Virus record (IMG/VR): IMGVR_UViG_3300035698_010137
Coordinates: 1 to 22,612 of that record
Strand: one strand, 5' to 3'
Length of the DNA stretch: 22,612 nt
From: a virus
Position 1 is the stretch's first letter. Every line of letters starts with the position of its first letter. The translations under genes were made by a program, and so were the position numbers. The notes under the pieces were generated by a model, which searched no databases, was not told where the DNA came from, and worked only from the letters and a program-made list of their open reading frames with translations. This document shows, in pieces, positions 1 to 4,961 of this stretch.

Positions 1-78
1 CGCCGCAAGCCTCTCATTAGCCTCTGACATGTGCAATAGTAATTCATCTGGATCGGTAAATGCCGTTAAGTCAATCAT
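1..78 (-). CDS. Unrecognised phage protein, N-terminal part only (runs off left edge)
   Basis: An open frame of 26 codons starts at ATG 78 and is still open at the window edge. It begins MIDLTAFTDPDELL and continues with LHMSEANERLAA. The start is supported by a strong Shine-Dalgarno sequence (GGGAGG, about 6 nt before the ATG) and by overlap with the stop codon of the preceding gene at 71-73, so it is translationally coupled to it. The visible part is acidic and probably helical. No family is recognised and nothing can be said about function from 26 residues. Confidence 0.6.
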   Translation of the reverse strand, partial: MIDLTAFTDPDELLLHMSEANERLAA

Positions 79-322
79 CAAAAGCCTCCCTAAAACATTC
101 ATTATAAATATCGTCATATTCATGCAGTGTAGGGTCAAAGGTGAGCCCAGTCGCAGCGTTTATAATTGTTTCTATGTCGATGTGCGCAGGGTTATCAGGC
201 TCATATGGCGCTCCAAGGCTGTCCCTACATCCACGCTCATGAGCAAACGCCTGATATGTAACCAGAATTTCGATGTCGCGATCTTCACGCTCAGAATAAA
301 TCTCCGTTAACAATTCATTCAT
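71..322 (-). CDS. Unrecognised small acidic phage protein (83 aa)
   Basis: This 83-residue acidic protein starts MNELLTEIYSERED and ends FREAFDD. It has no membrane segment, no signal peptide and no motif I recognise. Its ATG at 320-322 overlaps the TGA of the upstream alanine-rich gene (ATGA-type overlap), and its own stop overlaps the start of the next gene, so it sits inside a tightly coupled chain. A GGGA stretch lies just upstream of the start. Composition (many Glu/Asp, scattered Tyr, His and aromatic residues) fits a small soluble accessory protein. Such phage proteins often bind host proteins, but that is only a general possibility. Coding status is supported by spacing, not by homology. 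Confidence 0.6.
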   Translation of the reverse strand: MNELLTEIYSEREDRDIEILVTYQAFAHERGCRDSLGAPYEPDNPAHIDIETIINAATGLTFDPTLHEYDDIYNECFREAFDD

Positions 323-1011
323 TTTTTCCCTTTCTGCGCACGTGCGCTCGAGACCATAGCCGTAAGCCGTCGGTTTTGCACAGCATGAGCAGCATGAGCA
401 GCAGCAGCATGAGCAGCATGAGCATTAACAGCATGAGCAGCAGCACAAGCAGCAACATGAGCAGCACCAGCATAAGCAGCAGCATGAGCAGCAGCAGCAC
501 ATGAGGCAGCATAAGCATCAGCAGCAGCACATGAGGCAGCATAAGCATGAGCAGCAGCACGAGCAGCACATGAGGCAGCAGCGCATGAGGCAGCATAAGC
601 ATCATAAGCGAGCTCTGTATCAGTGATTTCTCCTTGCAGCCATTTGCGTTTGGCTGCTATCGCGTCGAAGAATCGTTGATCGGGATTTTTGATAAGTGCG
701 AGTGCATCTTCCGCGCAACGGCACGAAAATTCGTGGAAGACTTTTTTCGCGTCGATCATCCATAATACCTTGCGGTTGCGCCCAACGATTTTGTCATCAC
801 CGACGATCACATCGCCCGTGATCTCCACTCGGCAGACGATGCTGCCGCCCGCATAGCCAAGAGCATCAATCAGACGCTGCGATCCGTGCATACCGTTGAC
901 GCACAGGTGTGGGTCACCGCGTTTTAGTCGATATGTCTTGCCGGTCCGGACTAGTCGTCTATCACGATACCCAAGCCGCTTATCATCCCCCAAAATATGC
1001 CAAGCCTTCAT
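319..1011 (-). CDS. DUF7666-type protein with long alanine-rich C-terminal repeat tail
   Basis: The first ~102 residues match a pattern I recognise as the DUF7666 family of phage and bacterial proteins: start MKAWHILGDDKRLGY, then the Cys-x-Asn-Gly-Met-His 'G-hit' around residues 37-42, ICR-like VCRVEITGDVI near 59-70, GDDK at 71-74, VLWMIDA near 82-88 and the FHEF-Cys-x-Cys-Ala end near 92-100. The biochemical function of this family is unknown to me. Residues ~135-211 are almost pure alanine broken by Tyr, His, Ser-Cys and Asp, and members of this family often carry such Ala-rich tails. The last ~19 residues are basic. I chose ATG 1011 rather than the longer frame to 1119 because the family homology starts there and the ATG overlaps the stop of an upstream coupled gene. 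A start four codons earlier (1023) is possible. Confidence 0.8.
   Translation of the reverse strand: MKAWHILGDDKRLGYRDRRLVRTGKTYRLKRGDPHLCVNGMHGSQRLIDALGYAGGSIVCRVEITGDVIVGDDKIVGRNRKVLWMIDAKKVFHEFSCRCAEDALALIKNPDQRFFDAIAAKRKWLQGEITDTELAYDAYAASCAAASCAARAAAHAYAASCAAADAYAASCAAAAHAAAYAGAAHVAACAAAHAVNAHAAHAAAAHAAHAVQNRRLTAMVSSARAQKGKK
379..609 (-). repeat. GCT-dominated codon repeat encoding the alanine-rich tail
   Basis: This 231-bp stretch of imperfect short repeats (AGC, AGCATG and AGCATA units as seen on the plus strand) encodes 77 residues. In the coding strand nearly every alanine is GCT, whereas the rest of the gene mixes GCG, GCA and GCC. A longer unit encoding Ala-Tyr-Ala-Ala-Ser-Cys-Ala-Ala occurs three times near the start of the tract (about 500-600). 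The reading frame is preserved throughout. The uniform codon use indicates recent growth by replication slippage or unequal recombination, not selection of individual codons. Confidence 0.85.
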
Positions 1012-1181
1012 CGTGATCCCCATATCTGATCGCACAAAACGATTATGCCAAAAGGTACACTCCAAATCAGCAGCGAGACCAGCATCGGCGAGAGGCAGCC
1101 TGCCGCACGATCTCTCCACGTCTTTTCGGCGGACATGCGCTTCTGCTCAGCATACGCCTCGACCGCTGCCTTGTGCTGCAT
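1008..1181 (-). CDS. Small single-span membrane protein (57 aa)
   Basis: A 57-codon gene starts at ATG 1181 and ends in TGA 1008-1010. The N-terminal half (MQHKAAVEAYAEQKRMSAEK, then TWRDRAAG) is charged and helical. Residues ~29-50 form one hydrophobic segment (CLSPMLVSLLIW, then SVPFGIIVLC), followed by a short tail. The ATG lies 2 nt after the TAA of the previous gene, and its TGA overlaps the ATG of the DUF7666-type gene (ATGA). Both junctions are what a coupled operon gene would show. With only 57 codons it is easily missed. No family is recognised; it could be a small inner-membrane regulator or a toxin-like peptide, but nothing in the sequence decides this. Confidence 0.65.
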   Translation of the reverse strand: MQHKAAVEAYAEQKRMSAEKTWRDRAAGCLSPMLVSLLIWSVPFGIIVLCDQIWGSR

Positions 1182-1183
1182 GA

Positions 1184-1456
1184 TTATATCATATCCTCTC
1201 GCAGCAAAACGGCGATTGGCAATACCGGTACCTTGGTCCCGTAGAGGTTAAGGCTTAAATTTTTCCCGCCGTCACTATACGCTCGGGGATAAGCCACCGA
1301 GTGACCAGTCCCCTCGTAAAAATAACCTGCGACTACGCCTCTGCTTTCGAGGCAACACAATTGCAAATGACCCACCGATGGATAGCGCTCCGATCTGTCT
1401 ATTGCGCGGCGGACAAAACCCTTTGGCTGCTCTTCTTCTTTAATTTCTCCCAGCAT
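1184..1456 (-). CDS. Unrecognised phage protein (90 aa)
   Basis: This 90-residue soluble protein runs from MLGEIKEEEQPKGF to LPIAVLLREDMI. I chose ATG 1456 because a GGGGAG Shine-Dalgarno sequence, itself part of the end of the upstream gene, lies about 8 nt before it and the upstream stop is at 1461. A longer frame to 1513 would overlap the upstream gene by 50 bp without a better signal. The middle has a Cys-Cys pair (LQLCCLES) and a Gly/Tyr-rich stretch (GYFYEGTGHSVAYPRAY), suggesting a small beta-rich fold. No family recognised. It is followed after 2 nt by the 57 aa membrane-protein gene. Confidence 0.65.
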   Translation of the reverse strand: MLGEIKEEEQPKGFVRRAIDRSERYPSVGHLQLCCLESRGVVAGYFYEGTGHSVAYPRAYSDGGKNLSLNLYGTKVPVLPIAVLLREDMI

Positions 1457-1460
1457 TATT

Positions 1461-1985
1461 TTACTCCCCATCCGTTTCGGCTTTGGCAATAGCGGCTCTA
1501 ACTCTTGCTGCAATTGCTCCGACCTGTACCAGAATTTTGTTTGGCAGGATGCCGTGGTCTGAGAGGAGGCCCGCTTCTACCACCGCTTCCAGCGCGTCCA
1601 GCGCGTCTGCGACAAGGCGGGCGTTTGTCAGGAGCTCATCATCGATCTCGTCAAGCTCGGCAAGCTCCCAAGTTTCACCCTCATCGTCGAGCCTGCTCCG
1701 CACCGCGGCCTGGGCCGACCCTATATTGTGCGCGCAAAAATCCAAAGATGCGCCGCGAGCAAACCTTTGAGCTTCCGCCAAAGTCAACAGGCGGAGAGAA
1801 TAGAGATCAAAGCCCAAAGCCTCTTTTGCCTCCTCAAAAGTGATCGCCCGATTACCAAAATGCTCATCAATATAATCGCCTTCGGCGATGCATACGCGAT
1901 CAATAAAATCTTGCTCATCTTCAGCGACCCATGCGGTCGCCGGTCCCTGACCCGTAATTTCGACGACGTAAATTGCTTTGCTCAT
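1461..1985 (-). CDS. Unrecognised acidic protein, full-length member of a duplicated gene pair (174 aa)
   Basis: This 174-residue acidic protein begins MSKAIYVVEITGQG. The N-terminal ~60 residues look like a small alpha/beta module with the stretch TAWVAEDEQDFIDRV. The remainder is helix-rich and strongly acidic (DELDEIDDELL-type segments, then an Ala/Val-rich helix). Start ATG 1985 is set by an AGGAG Shine-Dalgarno sequence about 8 nt upstream. The frame is open further upstream (to 2075) only because it runs into remnants of the duplicated copy. The N-terminal 60 codons and the leader including the Shine-Dalgarno sequence are repeated 320 bp upstream in the 2033-2305 gene. No family is recognised. 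Negative charge is seen in many phage inhibitors and DNA mimics, but that is only a possibility. Confidence 0.7.
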   Translation of the reverse strand: MSKAIYVVEITGQGPATAWVAEDEQDFIDRVCIAEGDYIDEHFGNRAITFEEAKEALGFDLYSLRLLTLAEAQRFARGASLDFCAHNIGSAQAAVRSRLDDEGETWELAELDEIDDELLTNARLVADALDALEAVVEAGLLSDHGILPNKILVQVGAIAARVRAAIAKAETDGE

Positions 1986-2032
1986 TTTTTTCTCCTCATG
2001 CCTAGTCAAAAAAACTTCAAAACGCTCCATCC

Positions 2033-2305
2033 TCAGGTGCAGGGAGTACAGAGCAGAGCCCAAAGCCTCGCCCAAAGCCTCTTGGGCCTCGGCAAACGTG
2101 ACCGCCCGATTACTAAAATGCTTAGCTCAGAGCCCAAAGCCTCTTGGGCCTCGGCAAACGTGATCGCCCGATTACCAAAATGCTCGTCAATGTAACCGCC
2201 TTCGCCGAGACATACGCGATCAATAAAATCTTGCTCATCTTCAGCGACCCATGCGGTCGCCGGTCCCTGACCCGTAATTTCGACGACGGAAATTGCTTTG
2301 CTCAT
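2033..2305 (-). CDS. Frameshifted, truncated paralogue of the neighbouring 174 aa gene (90 aa)
   Basis: The first ~58 residues (MSKAISVVEITGQG to AEAQEALG) match the start of the gene at 1461-1985 with few changes. After that the protein diverges into LSILVIGRSRLPRPKRLW and ends after 90 residues. The divergent part is the same DNA that encodes NRAITFAEAQEALG, read in another frame: a 62-bp tandem duplication, not a multiple of three, has shifted the frame. Without it the frame would run on into the downstream copy. The AAGGAG Shine-Dalgarno sequence and ATG 2305 are intact, so a short basic-tailed protein may still be made. It is either a decaying copy or a new short variant; the sequence alone cannot say which. 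Confidence 0.6.
   Translation of the reverse strand: MSKAISVVEITGQGPATAWVAEDEQDFIDRVCLGEGGYIDEHFGNRAITFAEAQEALGSELSILVIGRSRLPRPKRLWARLWALLCTPCT
2058..2184 (-). repeat. Nested tandem duplications (12 bp and 62 bp) inside the second gene copy
   Basis: A 53-bp block at 2070-2122 recurs at 2132-2184 with only two or so differences, giving a 62-bp period with a 9-bp linker. In front of it a 12-bp unit (gcccaaagcctc) is repeated directly at 2058-2069 and 2070-2081. Compared with the other gene copy the net insertion is 74 bp, which is not divisible by three and explains the shifted C terminus of the 2033-2305 product. Confidence 0.85.
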
Positions 2306-2340
2306 TTTTTTCTCCTTATGCCTAGTCAAGTTTGTGTAAA

Positions 2341-2538
2341 TCATCCCCGACGGCCAAGACAATCGCCGCAGCGGCAATCATCCGCTCCGCAAAGAGCGTT
2401 ACGGACCTTTCGCGCCCAAGCCTTATCCGCACTGGTCGCGGTGTAGGATGACAGCCGGTCATAGATCGTAATAATTTGCTCGGCTGTCTTGCTCGTCCGG
2501 TACTCGGTGCGATGGTGGCTGTTTGTAAGTGTTTGCAT
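2341..2538 (-). CDS. Unrecognised small basic protein with C-terminal cysteine cluster (65 aa)
   Basis: This 65-residue protein starts MQTLTNSHHRTEYRTSKTAE and ends in ALCGADDCRCGDCLGRRG, with four cysteines in the last 16 residues, a possible small metal-binding knuckle. Start ATG 2538 is set by an AAGGAG Shine-Dalgarno sequence about 6 nt upstream; the frame extends nine codons further, but that part contains the Shine-Dalgarno sequence itself. The central part (AEQIITIYDRLSSYTATSADKAWARKVRNAL) is helical and basic, so nucleic-acid binding is possible but unproven. It lies between the 134 aa gene and the duplicated pair in the left operon. Confidence 0.6.
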   Translation of the reverse strand: MQTLTNSHHRTEYRTSKTAEQIITIYDRLSSYTATSADKAWARKVRNALCGADDCRCGDCLGRRG

Positions 2539-2586
2539 TTTGTTCTCCTTTTTTTTGGCCCTCATTGGCCTGCCCTTAATCGGTCA

Positions 2587-2991
2587 TTAATCGGTCATTA
2601 CGCTCGCCATAAATTTTGCGTGATCTTGGTATTCCGCCTCATCTTCGGAGGCTTTTTTGGACTTGGCCTCAGCGGCCAAATACTCCGGACCAGCTTGGAC
2701 CCTGCTAATTGCATCAAGTACACGACTCAAATTTTTGGCCGTCATACCTAGACGGCCGATCCGTCCTGCGACCCCGTCTGTAAGGCGGTCATATTTGGGA
2801 GCGCCATAACCCATGTGACCCATACCCTCGACCGTGGCCTCGATCGACACACAATATACGTAGTGCGGTTTCCACGAGCCGAAATGCATGTAACCCTTGT
2901 CTCGCCATTCTTTTATCGTGACCGTAGCCTTTGCACCTGCGCCGGTCAGCCACTCGATTGTTGCGCTTGGATTGTTTTTTTTATCGCTCAT
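2587..2991 (-). CDS. Unrecognised protein, first gene of the left operon (134 aa)
   Basis: This 134-residue protein starts MSDKKNNPSATIEWLTGAG. The first ~75 residues look beta-rich with many aromatics (KEWRDKGYMHFGSWKPHYVY), the rest is helical and charged (EYLAAEAKSKKASEDEAEYQ). The start has the best Shine-Dalgarno sequence of the left region (AAGGAGG at 2999-3005, 7 nt spacing). It is the first gene behind the promoter, leader and terminator at 3012-3162, so its expression should depend on read-through of that terminator. At its 3' end the sequence encoding Met-Thr-Asp-stop is directly repeated (11-12 bp), giving two consecutive in-register stop codons. No family recognised. Confidence 0.7.
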   Translation of the reverse strand: MSDKKNNPSATIEWLTGAGAKATVTIKEWRDKGYMHFGSWKPHYVYCVSIEATVEGMGHMGYGAPKYDRLTDGVAGRIGRLGMTAKNLSRVLDAISRVQAGPEYLAAEAKSKKASEDEAEYQDHAKFMASVMTD

Positions 2992-3011
2992 CGTTGTTCC
3001 TCCTTATCCGC

Positions 3012-3051
3012 AAAAAAAACGGCCCTGACCACCATCGGGGCGGTCAGGGCC
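3012..3051 (-). terminator. Rho-independent terminator or attenuator before the left operon
   Basis: A perfect 10-bp GC-rich stem (GGCCCTGACC at 3021-3030 pairing with 3042-3051) with an 11-nt loop is followed on the minus strand by a run of eight T (3012-3019, allowing one intervening base). This is a textbook intrinsic terminator for leftward transcription. It ends only 7 nt before the Shine-Dalgarno sequence of the 2587-2991 gene, and it lies downstream of the promoter at 3135-3162. It therefore terminates or attenuates the new transcript as well as read-through from the virion operon. Confidence 0.9.
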
Positions 3052-3128
3052 ACCCCAAAGCTGACTAGGCAAGTAGGGGAGAAAGGTTTTGTCTTGGTCT
3101 TGGTTATCTTGTCCCAGTCAGCTAAGTT
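3012..3128 (-). ncRNA. Predicted ~117-nt structured leader or small RNA
   Basis: From the predicted transcription start (about 3128) to the end of the T run is about 117 nt with no plausible start codon and Shine-Dalgarno pair of its own. It contains a perfect 8-bp inverted repeat (AGCTGACT at 3116-3123 on the minus strand pairing with 3059-3066) enclosing about 49 nt, followed by the terminator hairpin. The enclosed loop carries a short direct repeat (CAAGAC twice). The arrangement fits either a terminated small RNA or the 5' leader of an attenuated operon. Promoter and terminator are seen directly; RNA function is inferred. Confidence 0.5.
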
Positions 3129-3134
3129 AATTTA

Positions 3135-3162
3135 ACTATAGCCCATCCAGAGGGTGAGTCAA
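3135..3162 (-). promoter_or_regulatory. Strong sigma70-type promoter for the left operon
   Basis: On the minus strand TTGACT (3157-3162) is followed after 16 bp by TATAGT (3135-3140). Each hexamer matches the bacterial consensus in five of six positions and the flank downstream is AT-rich. An inverted repeat GTTAA-N-TTAAC (3126-3136 on the plus strand) overlaps the end of the -10 element and the start site and could be an operator. The promoter lies in the 177-bp gap between the virion genes and the left accessory genes, the only sizeable gap inside the cluster. Confidence 0.75.
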
Positions 3163-3176
3163 ATACTTTTTTATTT

Positions 3177-3512
3177 TTATTGACGTTTTTTCTTCGGCTG
3201 GTTGAGCGGGGTAAATTGCGTACATCTATCGGCACTGCCGCAATTTCGCTTAATGACCGGCGTCTCGTTGCCGCCGAACGCGCATATTTGGGGAACACAG
3301 CACGGGCCTGTATGTGGGAGCATCCTGTCTTCGCGCCGCCAGTAAACGCAATCGGCAGGGCGTGGGGCGGGGTCTGCCTGTCCGGCCTCCCCATAAAATT
3401 TGAGCGTCCCGGCCTGGCAATAATCGCACAGGGCCTCCGAGCCAATCCTGATTCCGTGTCGATTACATATTTTCCGACCGTCGATGATTGCCATGTATTT
3501 ACAATCTATCAT
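3177..3512 (-). CDS. Ten-cysteine small protein, likely metal-binding (111 aa)
   Basis: This 111-residue protein has cysteines at about 4, 16, 29, 32, 55, 71, 72, 77, 91 and 97. The first half (start MIDCKYMAIIDGRKICNRHG, then ALCDYC) has the spacing of a zinc-ribbon or iron-sulphur type motif: Cys, Cys-x2-His, Cys-x2-Cys. The end is very basic (QPKKKRQ). Its ATG overlaps the stop of the upstream gene (ATGA). It is the last gene of the long virion operon, directly before the promoter of the left unit. A start at Met7 is possible. No named family is assigned; a metal-binding role is inferred from cysteine spacing only. Confidence 0.6.
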   Translation of the reverse strand: MIDCKYMAIIDGRKICNRHGIRIGSEALCDYCQAGTLKFYGEAGQADPAPRPADCVYWRREDRMLPHTGPCCVPQICAFGGNETPVIKRNCGSADRCTQFTPLNQPKKKRQ

Positions 3513-4429
3513 ATGATCGTTATGCTCCCTCCAGTTGCAATCGGGATGATCCGACTTATTCCGCTAAAGTAATCATTGCCGTATGCGATTTGATTTGCCA
3601 CAATCGATCCTGATATATCCGTACAATCCGGATCAGGGACAACGGCGTAGAATGTCGATGCAAAATTAAGCGAGAACGGAACCCGGTGGAAATTAAATAT
3701 AACCCATTCGGGGTCGAAATCGGGAGCCGGACCTTCGCGGCGGCCCATCTGCCAATAGAACTCTGGATATCCCATCAGGTAATCCTGAGTAGAACAATCG
3801 GCACTAAGCGATATCAGCACGTATGGGTAATCGATGTAATGGCAAACCCATTCGTACCACGGCGTCGGCCAATCTGCAGGAGTGGGCCCATACATTTGAC
3901 AATCAGGGACCGGGCCGCTCCAACTCGGCCCCCAGACACAGGCCGCCGTACCGCCAGGGCCCTGGCGGTTGACCCGTTGGATATTTAAATAAGTACAACC
4001 CGGCGGTGATCCGGTCGCGTCATAAAAACAGGATTCATCGATAATGTCCGACGCACTCCAACCGGAGCCTTTGGTGTAGTATGATCCGGTGTCGCATGCT
4101 CTCTGGCACGTGGTTGTAGGTGACGGCTTGGAGGCATATGATATATAATAGAAATCTTTGGACGTACCTTTTTTGCAAAAATCACAAGGATCGGAAATCC
4201 CGAATAATAGCCCCATAGGATTTGATTTTGCATCATGACCAATAAAGCCGTTTTGGTCATCATCGGTCATTGCGCGAACAGACACAACAACAGGATCGCC
4301 TTTTGCATCATAGACGATTATGCCATAGGCATCATTATCCTCAAGCGTCTGCAATGCGCCGGGATAGATGATAGGCTGCCCTAGAGCATCAACCATTATT
4401 ATTAAGTTTTCGCCAGCTGATATTGGCAT
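3509..4429 (-). CDS. Cysteine- and tyrosine-rich virion protein, possible tail adhesin (306 aa)
   Basis: The first ~85 residues (MPISAGENLIIMVDALGQP, then several DAKGDP- or DAKSNP-type turns) look like a beta-rich particle-attachment segment. After it comes a region of ~150 residues with eleven cysteines and many Pro, Trp, Tyr and Gly (for example DPCDFCKKG and WVCHYIDYPYVL), then a beta-rich end. This composition resembles small disulphide- or metal-stabilised adhesin tips. It lies at the distal end of the virion gene row, where receptor-binding proteins are common. The start ATG 4429 overlaps the previous stop (TAATG). No specific family is recognised; the adhesin assignment is from position and composition. 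Confidence 0.6.
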   Translation of the reverse strand: MPISAGENLIIMVDALGQPIIYPGALQTLEDNDAYGIIVYDAKGDPVVVSVRAMTDDDQNGFIGHDAKSNPMGLLFGISDPCDFCKKGTSKDFYYISYASKPSPTTTCQRACDTGSYYTKGSGWSASDIIDESCFYDATGSPPGCTYLNIQRVNRQGPGGTAACVWGPSWSGPVPDCQMYGPTPADWPTPWYEWVCHYIDYPYVLISLSADCSTQDYLMGYPEFYWQMGRREGPAPDFDPEWVIFNFHRVPFSLNFASTFYAVVPDPDCTDISGSIVANQIAYGNDYFSGISRIIPIATGGSITII

Positions 4430-4959
4430 TATGCCCCTGTATCAAATGTGTACACATCAAATGCAGTGCCCAGCTCGCTGGCGTCTTTGTCGATCATTTT
4501 TACGGATATTTCTCCAGCTGATTCGCCGTCTTGAGATCGTACCAGGAAAGGACCAGGATGCGCTACAAACACACCTATTGCATCGCTACCAGTATCCGCA
4601 ACAAATATCGCACCCGGCTTATATCTCACCATTTCGTCTTTGTCTTCTTCCCAACCATAAACATCGCCGACGGTCCCGGCCATATCGTATTTCGCAAAAA
4701 AGATGGGCCCTGCCAAACTAACACAATCACCATATTTTCCCGCATCTACTGGAGCACCAACATTGAGAAAAACGATAGGCCTAGCTGCCCTATCGACCGC
4801 CTCTAGAGACAAACAACGTCTACCGCTGTTCCAGCCGGTCGGCATCATATAAGCATACTGGTCAAGCGTACCGCTATCGGCGTTGTAAAATCTAAGGCCT
4901 TTCTGTCCTCCCCCATGGCCCCCTGAAAGTTGTACCGGCATGTTGTCCCAAGCTGTCAT
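4429..4959 (-). CDS. Unrecognised virion-associated protein (176 aa)
   Basis: This 176-residue protein starts MTAWDNMPVQLSGGHGGGQK. It is Gly/Asp-rich and beta-predicted, with repeated turns such as DADSGTLD, MAGTVGDVYGW and DTGSDAIGV. ATG 4959 is chosen because it follows an AGGGA Shine-Dalgarno sequence by about 8 nt and lies 2 nt after the stop of the hub gene; a TTG two codons earlier is less likely. The gene overlaps the next one by one base. Position between the 771 aa hub candidate and the cysteine-rich protein suggests a structural tail-tip component. No family recognised. Confidence 0.6.
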   Translation of the reverse strand: MTAWDNMPVQLSGGHGGGQKGLRFYNADSGTLDQYAYMMPTGWNSGRRCLSLEAVDRAARPIVFLNVGAPVDAGKYGDCVSLAGPIFFAKYDMAGTVGDVYGWEEDKDEMVRYKPGAIFVADTGSDAIGVFVAHPGPFLVRSQDGESAGEISVKMIDKDASELGTAFDVYTFDTGA

Positions 4960-4961
4960 AA

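Larger units (their letters stand above)
1811..2330 (-). repeat. 200-bp direct duplication, copies 1811-2010 and 2131-2330
   Basis: The two segments align without a gap at a constant offset of 320 bp. I count about 14 mismatches in 200 positions (about 93% identity); a 70-bp block (about 1891-1960) is identical. Each copy covers a Shine-Dalgarno sequence, an ATG and the first ~58 codons of a gene. Weaker similarity continues beyond the left end of each copy (about 1789-1811 against 2035-2057), showing that the original duplication was longer and included more of the coding sequence. Confidence 0.9.

Noticed and set aside
315-605. Minus-strand frame encoding a poly-leucine/methionine protein of 96 aa
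   Set aside because: It is the out-of-frame reading of the GCT repeat in the DUF7666-type gene; it lacks its own ribosome-binding site and its composition is explained fully by the repeat.
379-609. Possible CRISPR-like array
   Set aside because: The repeats are 3-27 bp, imperfect, in frame and without unique spacers of constant length; it is a coding repeat.
1978-2446. Plus-strand frames across the duplicated region
   Set aside because: They are antisense shadows of the duplicated genes, lack Shine-Dalgarno sequences, and their similarity to each other follows from the DNA duplication.
3122-3445. Alternative 107-codon minus-strand frame overlapping the ten-cysteine gene
   Set aside because: It is a basic, Arg/Ser-rich shadow frame, it would run across the promoter, and the cysteine-spaced frame at 3177-3512 is coupled to its upstream neighbour.
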